From an uncultured Dokdonia sp. (GTDB lineage Bacteria; Bacteroidota; Bacteroidia; Flavobacteriales; Flavobacteriaceae): DNA of 64,000 nt. Each line of letters begins with the position of its first letter. Positions within the stretch are counted from its first letter, which is position 1. Of this stretch, positions 47,804-57,491 are shown piece after piece. The DNA lies in NCBI RefSeq assembly GCF_937910895.1, contig NZ_CALEMI010000066.1, positions 1 through 64,000 on the forward strand. Reading direction: 5' to 3'. The notes beneath the pieces are model-generated. The model was not told where the DNA came from. It saw only the letters and a list, made by a program, of their open reading frames with translations, and made no database searches. Made by a program: the position numbers and the translations under genes.

Positions 47804-48583
47804 ATGTTTGACAAGCGATTCTATTACTTATTAAAGATTCAATACTTAGGATTTAGATATCATGGGTGGCAAAAGCAACCTGATGTGCTTACGGTAGAGC
47901 GTATGGTAGAACGCACATTTTCGTATGTGTTGGGACATAAAAATTTTAAGCTATTAGCCTCTGGTCGAACGGATGCCAAGGTTTCTGCAAATGTGGCTTA
48001 TGTGGAGCTGTTCTTAAAAGATACACCGTTGCCAGAAGATGATTTCTTAACACTTTTTAATGAAAATTTACCTCAAGACATTCGTTGTTTAGAAATCACA
48101 GAAGTCGATAAGACATTTAATGTTATGGATGCACCTATAGGAAAAGAGTATATCTATCTCTTTTCACATGGCGAAAAAAACCATCCGTTTGCAGCACCCT
48201 ATATGGTTAATATCACAGCAACATTAGATATTGACTTGATGAAAGAAGCGGCTCAATTATTTGTAGGAACCCACGATTTTAGAACATACGCATATAAACC
48301 CAACCCAGAAACTAGAACCATAAATACCTTAGAAATCAGTGAGATTGTTACTAACGATCTGTATACAGCTAGTTTTTTCCCTGATGAGAGTTTTATATTT
48401 CGCGTATGCGGGAAAGGATTTAAGCGACATCAAGTTCGCTTAATGATGGGTGCTTTATTTGATCTTGGACAAGGCAAAATAGATTTTGAGTTTATCAAAC
48501 AAACCTTAGTTCCTGATAATGGAATCAAACTAGAACACATCGCACAGCCTAGCGGATTGATGCTTCACAATGTACGTCTGTAA
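47804..48583 (+). CDS. truA: tRNA pseudouridine synthase A
   Basis: KIQYLGFRYHGWQKQPDVLTVE, LLASGRTDAKVSANVAYVELF, FRVCGKGFKRHQVRLMMGAL. Confidence 0.85.
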   Translation: MFDKRFYYLLKIQYLGFRYHGWQKQPDVLTVERMVERTFSYVLGHKNFKLLASGRTDAKVSANVAYVELFLKDTPLPEDDFLTLFNENLPQDIRCLEITEVDKTFNVMDAPIGKEYIYLFSHGEKNHPFAAPYMVNITATLDIDLMKEAAQLFVGTHDFRTYAYKPNPETRTINTLEISEIVTNDLYTASFFPDESFIFRVCGKGFKRHQVRLMMGALFDLGQGKIDFEFIKQTLVPDNGIKLEHIAQPSGLMLHNVRL

Positions 48584-48623
48584 TCAACAAAATAGTATCT
48601 TTAATTCCTTAAACAATATCATT

Positions 48624-49307
48624 ATGAATACAGTACCAGCTTCTTCATTTTCCTTTTTAAAAGCACTTAAAGAGAACAATCATCGGGACTGGATGACAGA
48701 ACATAAGAAAGAATACCAAGCAAGTGAAAAAGCGTTAAAAGCTTTTTATGCGGACATTCAAAAGGGACTTAATGAACATGACGAAATAGAGAAATTAAAG
48801 GTATTTCGGATCAATCGAGATATTCGTTTTAGTAAAGATAAGACACCGTATAATGTACATCGGAGTGCCAGTTTTAGTAGGGCAGGAGCACACCGCAGAG
48901 GTGGTTATTATCTGCGTATAGAACCAGGAAATAAATCGGTGGTGGCGGGTGGTTTCTTTAATCCTGAGCCTAAAGACTTATTACGGATACGCAACGAATT
49001 TCAGATGGATAGTACAGAGATTCGTGCGATTCTTGCTGAGCCCGCTTTCGCGAAAGCGTATGGAGGACATTTTGAAGCTTGGGATCCTGTAAAAACAGCT
49101 CCTAAAGGATTTAGTAAAGACGATCCCAATATTGATCTCATCCGACTCAAAAGTTTTTTTGTCTCCCATACATTTACAGACGCAGAGGTACTCGCACCTG
49201 ATTTTGGAAAACAAGTAGTACACCATTACCAACTCTTACGTCCGTTTTTTGATTTGATGAGTGATGTACTCACCACCGACTTAAACGGCGTTTCTTTATT
49301 AGATTAA
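48624..49307 (+). CDS. DUF2461 domain protein
   Basis: FLKALKENNHRDWMTEHKKEYQ...KVFRINRDIRFSKDKTPYNVHRSASFSRAGAHRRGGYYLRIEPGNKSVVAGGFF. Confidence 0.85.
   Translation: MNTVPASSFSFLKALKENNHRDWMTEHKKEYQASEKALKAFYADIQKGLNEHDEIEKLKVFRINRDIRFSKDKTPYNVHRSASFSRAGAHRRGGYYLRIEPGNKSVVAGGFFNPEPKDLLRIRNEFQMDSTEIRAILAEPAFAKAYGGHFEAWDPVKTAPKGFSKDDPNIDLIRLKSFFVSHTFTDAEVLAPDFGKQVVHHYQLLRPFFDLMSDVLTTDLNGVSLLD
49043..49058. repeat. 16-bp palindrome inside the DUF2461 gene (encodes AFAKA)
   Basis: Exact match. Confidence 0.95.
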
Positions 49308-49313
49308 ACCTCT

Positions 49314-49445
49314 TTATTTTTTGCGTCGTCGTCTGGCAACAAAATACACGACAATCAGTAGTATCGGTACTACTATAAAAATAATTAACTCCAAAGGAGA
49401 TGATAGATCTATAGGTGAATTATTCTGATTTTCAGGAATTTGCAT
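49314..49445 (-). CDS. 43-aa single-TM small protein missed by the 60-aa ORF cut-off
   Basis: MQIPENQNNSPIDLSSPLELIIFIVVPILLIVVYFVARRRRKK-stop; ATG overlaps the stop of the upstream minus-strand gene (TAATG). Confidence 0.75.
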   Translation of the reverse strand: MQIPENQNNSPIDLSSPLELIIFIVVPILLIVVYFVARRRRKK

Positions 49446-49864
49446 TAACTCACTTTTGTCAATACCATGGGGCGTTCAAATAATTGAATATGACTAAGAA
49501 GGCGTTCTTTTGCGATATTCATCATTCGCTTATTTAATGCAGACGAATTTTCAGCATATCTGAGATATTCATCTACCGTAAATTGACCAATAATAATTCC
49601 TTTAATACCATTGCGAAACTTCATATCCTTATGAATGGCATTTTCTATATAATCGGTTCGCTTTTGAATTGATAAGTCATAGAAAACGTTTTTATGCTTT
49701 GTAATGTAGTTTCGGAAAATTTCTATAAGTAATGGATCCTGTAGCTTGAGAATAGGACGAATTGTTTCGTTTTGAAAACGTTCTTCACTACTCATTTGAT
49801 CGTGCACCCTTGCCGAAGGAATTTCTGGGCGTATGCGTTTGATGTCATTGGGCCTGTCATTCAT
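49445..49864 (-). CDS. Hypothetical protein
   Basis: Start placed at MNDRPNDIKRIRPEIPSARVHDQMSSEERF; the longer track start reads through the palindromic repeat. Confidence 0.65.
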   Translation of the reverse strand: MNDRPNDIKRIRPEIPSARVHDQMSSEERFQNETIRPILKLQDPLLIEIFRNYITKHKNVFYDLSIQKRTDYIENAIHKDMKFRNGIKGIIIGQFTVDEYLRYAENSSALNKRMMNIAKERLLSHIQLFERPMVLTKVS

Positions 49865-49900
49865 AATTTTGAGTTTTAATAAAAGTACGAATAGGTGGTA

Positions 49901-49916
49901 CGCTTTCGCGAAAGCG
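49901..49916. repeat. 16-bp palindrome upstream of the minus-strand hypothetical gene
   Basis: Exact match. Confidence 0.95.
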
Positions 49917-49950
49917 TACTCATAGGTTATCAACCAGTTATTAACTAATA

Positions 49951-49986
49951 AAAAGGTCGTCTAAAATTACTTTCAGACGACCTTTT
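49951..49986. terminator. 12-bp stem terminator 3' of the VPS10-like gene
   Basis: AAAAGGTCGTCT / AGACGACCTTTT. Confidence 0.75.
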
Positions 49987-50009
49987 AAGAGTGTATGTTA
50001 TATAAATGA

Positions 50010-53000
50010 TTACTTCAAGAAATCTTCTTTGCTTTTTAATTCCATAGCAAGAGTATCTGTTTTTTCTATATACTTTGTGAACTTAGATAAGCGCTTACTT
50101 AAGATTTTTTCTAAATCTGCTTCTGCTTTTGCATATCGATCAGAAAGTAAGGAAAGGTTCTCCAATTGTGCCTGACTTGGCGCTTCATAGTTAGCTGCAA
50201 CATCACTATACAATTGTCCTAGCTTTTCTCTTAACTGAGGAGGCGCAGAATCTACATAGTTATCACCAGATGTGATTACCAATGTATTTTTCAAGGCATT
50301 AAGTTCGTCAATAAGTGGTTGTGCTACTTTTTTTGCTTTTGCATCAGCCGCTATTGCTTTTTCTCCTGTTTGGATCATCTCATCCATTTTATACACCATA
50401 TACGCTAAGTCTTCTTGTATATCAAACAATTTTTGAGAGGTAGCGTGTTGTGCTTCTCTTTCTTTTGCTGTAATAAAAGATTTAGGATCGTTTTGAATCT
50501 CAAAGGTAGTTTCATAGGTATCCTTTCCTTTTGTAAGAACTGCTTTATACGTACCCGCTTTTGCTCTCATAGGTTGGAAAGCTCCAAAACTTAATGTTTT
50601 TCCAGCAGCATTTTTAGGTGCTTTTGTGTTGTAATCCCAACGTACTATATTAATCCCTTTTGACTTTCCGGGCGTTAATGTAGTGATCTCATTACCTTCC
50701 ATGTCCTGAATTTCTAAAGACATTTTTCCAAACGTATGTCGTTTTTGTAAATAGTATTTTAATTGTAATGCAGTACCTGGATTTGGTCCTACAAATTCCA
50801 ATTCGGTACTACCACCACCAAAGCCACCTTCTTCTACCATAGTTCCTTTCTTGGTATCAAAGAAATGCACATTTTTTGCTAATACATCCTGTGTTACTTC
50901 ACGTAAGGTACTTATGTCATCTATAATAATAACACCACGGCCGTGTGTTCCAGCGACTAAATCATTGGTCTTTTTTTGAAGATCAAGAAAGTGTACCGCT
51001 GTGTGCGGGAAGTTATTTGTAAAATGTGACCAGTTTTTACCTCCGTTTACCGTAATGTATAATCCGTTTTCTGCGCCTAAGAATAATAAATCTTCGTTTA
51101 CATAATCTTCTTGAATATTACGAGCAAAAATAGGAATGTCATCTGTTACGATACTTGTCCACGTAGCACCATAATCCTTTGTCTTATATACATAAGGTTT
51201 CATATCTCCTCGTGCATGACCATCAAAAACGGCATAGGCAGTTCCTTTTCCATGAACACTAGCTTCGATATGATATACCCACGTGGTAGCAGGTAATCCT
51301 GAGATATTTGCCGTTACGTTTGTCCAGTTCTTACCACCATCTTTAGTGATTTGCACATTTCCATCGTCGGTACCTACCCAGATCACTTTTTCATCCAGAG
51401 GAGATTCTGCAATAGTAAAAATAGTCGTATGCTTTTCTGCTCCAGAGGTATCGTTAGAAAGTCCCCCTGATTTAGTAGGCTGCTTTGCAGGATCATTTGT
51501 GGTTAAATCTGGAGAAATAATTCGCCATGTATCTCCCATATTATCACTTACGTGCAAATACTGACTACCCATATAAAAACGATCAGGTTGATGTGTACTT
51601 ACTGCCATAGGTGCATTCCAGTTAAAACGTAAATCGTCATACCCAGTAACAGGAAGTGGTTTTACATTTTTAGTATAGTTACGCTCCATATCATAGCGCC
51701 ATACATTATCTGCGCCTTGCATTTCTGAATATAGAATTTCTTTGGTTGGATGTTTTAACACTCTAAAACCATCACCAACACCCACGCGTACCCAATCACG
51801 AGCTTCTACACCTCCCGGTGAAGAAGAAGGGCCATACCAAGAACCATTGTCTTGTAAACCTCCATAAATTCGATAAGGCTCAGCATCATCTACGCTAATA
51901 TGATAAAACTGTGATAAAGGTAAATTACTTACAATTTCCATCGTCGTTCCTTGATTCCAAGAACGATATACACCACCATCGGTACCTACGTGCATCATAT
52001 CAGAATTATTGATATCAAATACAATATCATGAATGTCTGAGTGCATATTCCCTAGCGGTACAAAGGTTTCTCCTCCATCTTTAGAGATAGATCCGCTTAA
52101 ACCTCCTTTTACAACCACATCTGGATTTTTAGGATCTACCACAATTCTTGAAAAGTAAAAAGGACGAACGGTTAATGCAAAATCACTATTGGTCAGTTCC
52201 CAAGTAGCACCTGCATCGTTAGAACGGTATAATCCTTTGTCTTTTTCAGATTCGATTACAGCATATACACGGTTAGAATCAGAAGGTGCTACGGCAATTC
52301 CGATACGTCCTAAGATTCCTTCCGGAAAACCATTGTGTATTTTATTCCACGTGGCACCACCATCTGTAGATTTGTATAATGCACTACCGTTTCCTCCAGA
52401 ATTAAAGTCCCATCCCGTACGTCTGTGTTCCCACATCGCAGCATAGAGTACATCTGGATTATTTGGGTCCATCATAAAATCAGCAGCTCCAGTGTTCTCA
52501 TCTACGTATAGAATGTTCTTCCACGTTGTACCACCGTCTGTTGTTTTATAAATTCCGCGTTCCGTGCTTGGGCTCCAAAGCGCACCTAATACAGAAACAT
52601 ACACGACATCACTATTTTCAGGATGAATTTCGATACCAGAAATACGTTCTGAGTTTTCAAACCCCATTTTATCCCAATTGACACCACCGTCTTTTGATCT
52701 GTATAAACCATCTCCGACAGAGACAGAGTTACGCGTCCATATTTCACCTGTACCTACCCAAACCGTTTTATCTGGATCATTAGGGTCTATAGCAACTTGT
52801 CCTATAGATTGGATGTGTTCTTCAAAAATAGGCGAGTAGGATGCACCTCCATTGCTAGACTTCCATACACCACCACCAGCGGTACCAGTATAGATGATTT
52901 GTGGATTGGTTGGGTGAACTTCCATATCGATGATACGTCCACTCATTAGGGCTGGACCAATTTGTCTAGCAGTAATGTCACCAAAAAGTTCTTTTCCCTT

Positions 53001-53078
53001 AAGAACGATTTCTTGAGCACTACCTACTAAAGTAAAGGATGCAAAGAGACACCCTAAAAAAATGTTTTTAGTTTTCAT
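50010..53078 (-). CDS. Secreted BNR/VPS10 (sortilin-like) beta-propeller protein, glycosyl-hydrolase-like
   Basis: Repeated S-x-D-G-G-x-x-W motifs (GLYRSKDGGVNWDKMGF, GIYKTTDGGTTWKNIL, ALYKSTDGGATWNKI) and C-terminal helical region. Confidence 0.88.
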   Translation of the reverse strand: MKTKNIFLGCLFASFTLVGSAQEIVLKGKELFGDITARQIGPALMSGRIIDMEVHPTNPQIIYTGTAGGGVWKSSNGGASYSPIFEEHIQSIGQVAIDPNDPDKTVWVGTGEIWTRNSVSVGDGLYRSKDGGVNWDKMGFENSERISGIEIHPENSDVVYVSVLGALWSPSTERGIYKTTDGGTTWKNILYVDENTGAADFMMDPNNPDVLYAAMWEHRRTGWDFNSGGNGSALYKSTDGGATWNKIHNGFPEGILGRIGIAVAPSDSNRVYAVIESEKDKGLYRSNDAGATWELTNSDFALTVRPFYFSRIVVDPKNPDVVVKGGLSGSISKDGGETFVPLGNMHSDIHDIVFDINNSDMMHVGTDGGVYRSWNQGTTMEIVSNLPLSQFYHISVDDAEPYRIYGGLQDNGSWYGPSSSPGGVEARDWVRVGVGDGFRVLKHPTKEILYSEMQGADNVWRYDMERNYTKNVKPLPVTGYDDLRFNWNAPMAVSTHQPDRFYMGSQYLHVSDNMGDTWRIISPDLTTNDPAKQPTKSGGLSNDTSGAEKHTTIFTIAESPLDEKVIWVGTDDGNVQITKDGGKNWTNVTANISGLPATTWVYHIEASVHGKGTAYAVFDGHARGDMKPYVYKTKDYGATWTSIVTDDIPIFARNIQEDYVNEDLLFLGAENGLYITVNGGKNWSHFTNNFPHTAVHFLDLQKKTNDLVAGTHGRGVIIIDDISTLREVTQDVLAKNVHFFDTKKGTMVEEGGFGGGSTELEFVGPNPGTALQLKYYLQKRHTFGKMSLEIQDMEGNEITTLTPGKSKGINIVRWDYNTKAPKNAAGKTLSFGAFQPMRAKAGTYKAVLTKGKDTYETTFEIQNDPKSFITAKEREAQHATSQKLFDIQEDLAYMVYKMDEMIQTGEKAIAADAKAKKVAQPLIDELNALKNTLVITSGDNYVDSAPPQLREKLGQLYSDVAANYEAPSQAQLENLSLLSDRYAKAEADLEKILSKRLSKFTKYIEKTDTLAMELKSKEDFLK

Positions 53079-53130
53079 GAGAATTATGATTGATTGTTGT
53101 TTGTATATTTTTTCGCTTAAAGCGAAATAA

Positions 53131-53160
53131 AAAACCTCAATCAGAAACGATTGAGGTTTT
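53131..53160. terminator. 12-bp stem terminator
   Basis: AAAACCTCAATC / GATTGAGGTTTT. Confidence 0.75.
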
Positions 53161-53175
53161 GTATATGATCAAGTA

Positions 53176-53916
53176 TTATTCTTGAACTGGGAAGGCAAAC
53201 ATCTCGTCTGTTACTTCTGGGTTCACTACGATACTTTTAATTTCTAATGCTTGTCCGCCAAAAACAGTTCTAGCAAACGCAAAATATAAGCCATCTACTT
53301 CTGTATAGTCACTATAAGTATCTTTAGAAATTTGTCCTTTTGCAGGTCCTGCTTGTATTTCTGAAGCGGTTTGAATAGGGACAAAATTTTCTGTTTCAAA
53401 GTAATATGTTACTTTATTATCTACCATCTCTCCGTCAGCTTTCACAGGATCCATAGTAACTTCAACTTTATACGTGTTCGTTCCATCTATGATCTCTTCT
53501 CCTAAAAGTTCAACTGTAAACCCTTTGTCTTTGTAATTTAAGAATGGGCTAGGGAACGTTTTACCTGATAGTATTTTAAAATTCTCTAAGGTTTCAGAAT
53601 CTACTTTTTCTGATTTCATAGACTGGAAGTTTGTTGTCCAAGCCACGTCACCGTCAAAAGCTAATTGTGTAATTTCTTGTCCTTGTAAGTTAATTTTAAT
53701 CATTTGACGTCCGTCTTTCATTTCAATAATTGTAACAGGAATTTCCATTCCTTGATTTACAACAGCATTAATTTGAAGTCCTTCGAGTTTGCCCCAAGCT
53801 TCTTCACCACCAGTATTTTCAAAGTAATTTGCAATGATCTCATCTGCGGTTTGTGCTTGCGTAGGGATCGCAACAGCTATCAATACTACTGCAATTAATA
53901 ATTTAATCGTTTTCAT
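53176..53916 (-). CDS. Outer-membrane lipoprotein-sorting (LolA-like) exported protein
   Basis: Signal peptide; TADEIIANYFENTGGEEAWGKLEGLQINAVV; beta-rich remainder. Confidence 0.6.
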   Translation of the reverse strand: MKTIKLLIAVVLIAVAIPTQAQTADEIIANYFENTGGEEAWGKLEGLQINAVVNQGMEIPVTIIEMKDGRQMIKINLQGQEITQLAFDGDVAWTTNFQSMKSEKVDSETLENFKILSGKTFPSPFLNYKDKGFTVELLGEEIIDGTNTYKVEVTMDPVKADGEMVDNKVTYYFETENFVPIQTASEIQAGPAKGQISKDTYSDYTEVDGLYFAFARTVFGGQALEIKSIVVNPEVTDEMFAFPVQE

Positions 53917-54217
53917 AAAAGTCTAATTTGTGTATAATTAATGTTTGATGTCTAGCCATAAGACTATGAACTCTTTTTTTTGTTACACGTTTTTTAATTT
54001 TTTTTAGTACTTTTTTATTGGTAACAAAATCAGTGTTCTGTAATTAATATAAGGTTTTCTTTATCAAAAAGAGAACAAGATAAGAATAGTTATAATACTA
54101 TGTATAGATCATTATTAATGAATTTCTGTTTTACGCTAACGTTATCGTTGATTTGTATTGCAAATAAAGGAGGTAAAATCTATTTATTTTATCTTTATGA
54201 TCTTAGACCACAGAAAG

Positions 54218-55117
54218 ATGAAATTTGGAAAAGTAGATCACCCAGAAACGATAGATTTTACACTCCCTCAAGATCATATAGATACAGAAAAAGTCTTAAG
54301 TACTACTACTTCAGCTCCTTTGCAAGTCTATGTAGGTTGTGCTAAATGGAATAAACAAGATTTGAAAAACTTTTATCCACGAGGCACCAAAGATGAATTG
54401 GGCTATTACTCTAGTCAGTTTAACTGTATAGAACTCAATGCGACCTTTTACAGACTTTTTCCTAAAGAGCAATATGAGAAATGGTATGATAAAACGCCTG
54501 AAGGATTTAAGTTCTTCCCTAAAATTACCAATAATATTAGCCACTTAAAACGACTTATTGATGCAGAACAGTATATTCCTGAATACCTAGATCACACCTT
54601 AGCACTCAAAGAAAAGTTAGGTACTATCTTTTTACAGATGCACAATAACTTCCAACCTAAAAATTTTGACCGCGTTGATAATTTTATAAATCATTGGCCT
54701 TCGCATGTTCCCATAGCATTGGAGTTTAGACACACTGATTGGTTTAATGATCCTCAGGTAGCAGAACGATTATATCATACCCTCGAAGAACATAATATGG
54801 CAAATGTATTGGTGGATACGGCAGGCAGACGTGATATTATGCACATGCGATTAACAAATAATGAAGCTTTTATACGCTTTGTAGGAGCCAACCATGAGAG
54901 TGATTATACACGCTTAGACGATTGGATAGTGAGATTACAAAAATGGATCGCTCAGGGATTAAAGAACATTCATTTTTTCATTCATCAGAATGTAGAGGTG
55001 GAGTCACCATTACTAACCGCTTATTTTATTAAAAAGTTGAATAGTGAATTGTCTTTAGATTTAAAAATACCTCAAACACTTTCACAGAATAATACAAACA
55101 CACCAACCTTATTTTAA
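54218..55117 (+). CDS. DUF72 domain protein
   Basis: VYVGCAKWNKQDLKNFYPRGTKDELGYYSSQFNCIELNATFYRLFPKEQYEKWYDKTPEGFKFFPKITNNISH; start at the internal Met. Confidence 0.88.
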   Translation: MKFGKVDHPETIDFTLPQDHIDTEKVLSTTTSAPLQVYVGCAKWNKQDLKNFYPRGTKDELGYYSSQFNCIELNATFYRLFPKEQYEKWYDKTPEGFKFFPKITNNISHLKRLIDAEQYIPEYLDHTLALKEKLGTIFLQMHNNFQPKNFDRVDNFINHWPSHVPIALEFRHTDWFNDPQVAERLYHTLEEHNMANVLVDTAGRRDIMHMRLTNNEAFIRFVGANHESDYTRLDDWIVRLQKWIAQGLKNIHFFIHQNVEVESPLLTAYFIKKLNSELSLDLKIPQTLSQNNTNTPTLF

Positions 55118-57006
55118 TGGGAACGATATATGTAGTAATGGGCGTTTCTGGCGTAGGAAAGACGACCATAGGAAAAGCGATTGCAAAACAGCTACAAGTT
55201 CCTTTTTATGATGCCGATGATTTCCATCCTCAAAAAAATAAAGACAAAATGGCTTCGGGTGTTGCCTTACAAGATGAAGATCGTTGGCCTTGGCTAGATG
55301 CTATTGTAGCTCAGTATCCTCAGTGGAAAACCAAGGGTGCTGTTTTAGCTTGTTCTGCGCTTAAAGAAAAATATCGCAAACGTCTCGAAGTTGACCAACT
55401 ACACGTTAAGACTATATATCTTTCGGCTAGTTGTACGCTTGTCAAAGAACGCTTAGCAGCGCGTACAGATCACTTTTTCAATCCCGACTTATTACAATCA
55501 CAATTTGATGCTTTAGAAGCACCACGAGCAGGTATTATTTGTGATGCTACCATGCCTAAAGAGGCATTAGTAAAACATATTATGAATACAATACAACAAC
55601 AAACTTTATCACAGTTAGGACTCATTGGGTTAGGGGTGATGGGGAAATCGCTTTCGCGAAATTTTGCAAATCACGATATAACCTTGTCCTTATACAACAG
55701 ACACTTAGCTGATGTAGAAGAAAACGTCGCTATGCAGTTTGTACGTTCATATCCAGAATTACAACATAGTAAAGGCTTTGATGATATAGAAGCTTTTGTA
55801 AACTCTCTTGCGCTTCCGCGAAAAATATTCCTGATGGTCAATTCCGGTCCTGCAGTCGATGCTGTAATAGCCTCACTAGAACCCTATTTATCTAAAGGAG
55901 ATATTATTATGGATGGAGGAAATAGCCATTATTTAGATACCGAAAGACGTGTAGAAACTTTGCAAGAAAAAGGAATTCACTTTATGGGAGTAGGTGTTTC
56001 AGGAGGAGAAGAAGGCGCTCTAAAAGGACCTTCAATCATGCCAAGCGGTACCGCCGAAGCCTACAAACAAGTTGGGATTTTTTTAGAAACCATAGCCGCT
56101 AGAGATGCACAGAATAATGCTTGTTGTGCCAGAGTAGGCGCTGGAGGTTCTGGTCATTTTATAAAAATGATTCACAATGGTATTGAATATGCCGAAATGC
56201 AACTTATCGCCGAAGTGTATGATATCTTACATTACCATTGTATGGTTTCACTAGAAGATATTGCACACACCTTTGACACTTGGAATGCTGGAGAAGAAAA
56301 TAGTTATTTATTAGAAATATCATCAAAGATCTTACGTAAAACAGAAAATGGGCAACCACTTATAGATGTAATACTAGACAAAGCCCAACAAAAAGGAACT
56401 GGAAGTTGGAGTACTACGGCAGCCTTGCAAATAGGAACTCCTTTTGATACAATTGCACAAGCAGTACTTGCACGAATTATATCGTCAGAAAAAGTACAAC
56501 GTGTTAAAGGACAACAACGCTATAAAATCAAAAGAGAAGAAATTAAACACCTTGAGATTGCTACCATAAAAAGTGCCTATCAAACAGCACGTATCATTAA
56601 TCACGCGATAGGTTTTGAAACCTTACGTAAAGCTTCGATTCATTACAAATGGGAATTACATCTTTCAGAGATTGCACGTATATGGACCAATGGCTGTATT
56701 ATACGTTCCAAACTGATGCAACAATTAATTGGTGTTCTAGACGGATTTGATGACAGTATATTATTTCACGAAAGTGTGATTCCGCAAATCACAAAAGGAC
56801 AATCTGCGTTAAAACAAGTAGTACCAAAAGCCGTAGGAGCAGGAGCTGCTATTCCTGTTTTTAGTGCGTCACTTTCCTATTTTAATGCGATGATTCAAGG
56901 CGATTCATCAGCGAGTATGATTCAAGCACAACGGGACTTTTTTGGCGCGCACACCTACGAACGAAAAGATAGAGAAGGATCATTTCATACGGTTTGGGAT
57001 GCATAG
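55117..57006 (+). CDS. Bifunctional gluconokinase - 6-phosphogluconate dehydrogenase fusion
   Basis: N-term MGVSGVGKTTIGKAIAKQLQVPFYDADDFHPQKNKDKM (GntK); C-term LGLIGLGVMGKSLSRNFA, MDGGNSHYLDTERRV, GVGVSGGEEGALKGPSIMPSG, GAGGSGHFIKMIHNGIEY (6PGDH). Confidence 0.93.
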   Translation: MGTIYVVMGVSGVGKTTIGKAIAKQLQVPFYDADDFHPQKNKDKMASGVALQDEDRWPWLDAIVAQYPQWKTKGAVLACSALKEKYRKRLEVDQLHVKTIYLSASCTLVKERLAARTDHFFNPDLLQSQFDALEAPRAGIICDATMPKEALVKHIMNTIQQQTLSQLGLIGLGVMGKSLSRNFANHDITLSLYNRHLADVEENVAMQFVRSYPELQHSKGFDDIEAFVNSLALPRKIFLMVNSGPAVDAVIASLEPYLSKGDIIMDGGNSHYLDTERRVETLQEKGIHFMGVGVSGGEEGALKGPSIMPSGTAEAYKQVGIFLETIAARDAQNNACCARVGAGGSGHFIKMIHNGIEYAEMQLIAEVYDILHYHCMVSLEDIAHTFDTWNAGEENSYLLEISSKILRKTENGQPLIDVILDKAQQKGTGSWSTTAALQIGTPFDTIAQAVLARIISSEKVQRVKGQQRYKIKREEIKHLEIATIKSAYQTARIINHAIGFETLRKASIHYKWELHLSEIARIWTNGCIIRSKLMQQLIGVLDGFDDSILFHESVIPQITKGQSALKQVVPKAVGAGAAIPVFSASLSYFNAMIQGDSSASMIQAQRDFFGAHTYERKDREGSFHTVWDA

Positions 57007-57015
57007 CTATGAGTC

Positions 57016-57029
57016 TGTGAGTGGTGAGT
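57016..57029. repeat. Left arm of 14-bp inverted repeat flanking the four-helix-bundle gene
   Basis: TGTGAGTGGTGAGT, reverse complement of 57492-57505. Confidence 0.85.
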
Positions 57030-57075
57030 CTTTGAGATATTAGGAAATTAAAATGATTAAGAATTTATAGAGTGT

Positions 57076-57441
57076 ATGAAGAGTAAATACCATTTTCGGT
57101 TTGAAGATTTGAATGTGTATCAGAAGGCTATTCAGTTTTGTGAAGCCGTAAATACTCAAATAGATACTTTCCCACAAAAAGAAATATACAGGCTATCTTC
57201 TCAATTTATTAGAGCAGCAGACTCTATCGCTTTTAATATAGCAGAAGGGTCAGGAAGTACAGATGCAAACTTTAATAGATATTTAAAGATGGCTTGGGAT
57301 AGTTCTCCCGAATGTGTAGCTGCATCAACCAAAGCAAGATTAAGAGGGTATATTGATGTTGATACTGACGAATTGAATAGGCAACAATTAACAGAAATTG
57401 GAAAGATGATATCATCACTCAGAAAACATTTGAAAAAATGA
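57076..57441 (+). CDS. Four-helix-bundle protein of the 23S rRNA intervening-sequence (S23) family
   Basis: FEDLNVYQKAIQFCEAVN...SSQFIRAADSIAFNIAEGSGSTDANFNRYLKMAWDSSPECVAAS (NIAEG...signature). Confidence 0.88.
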   Translation: MKSKYHFRFEDLNVYQKAIQFCEAVNTQIDTFPQKEIYRLSSQFIRAADSIAFNIAEGSGSTDANFNRYLKMAWDSSPECVAASTKARLRGYIDVDTDELNRQQLTEIGKMISSLRKHLKK

Positions 57442-57491
57442 ACAGTAGCCCTTTATAACAAATTTACGACTCACAGGCTCATCAATCATAA

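Noticed and set aside
55649-55661. 13-bp match to the palindrome in the 6PGDH domain
   Set aside because: Lies in the conserved Rossmann segment (MGKSLSRNF) and is not symmetric; may be coincidental, so not counted as a full copy
55817-55830. GCGCTTCCGCGAAAAA as another palindrome copy
   Set aside because: Too degenerate to separate from chance without genome-wide statistics
57076-57441. Four-helix-bundle gene as Avd of a diversity-generating retroelement
   Set aside because: No reverse transcriptase, template repeat or variable-repeat target in the neighbourhood
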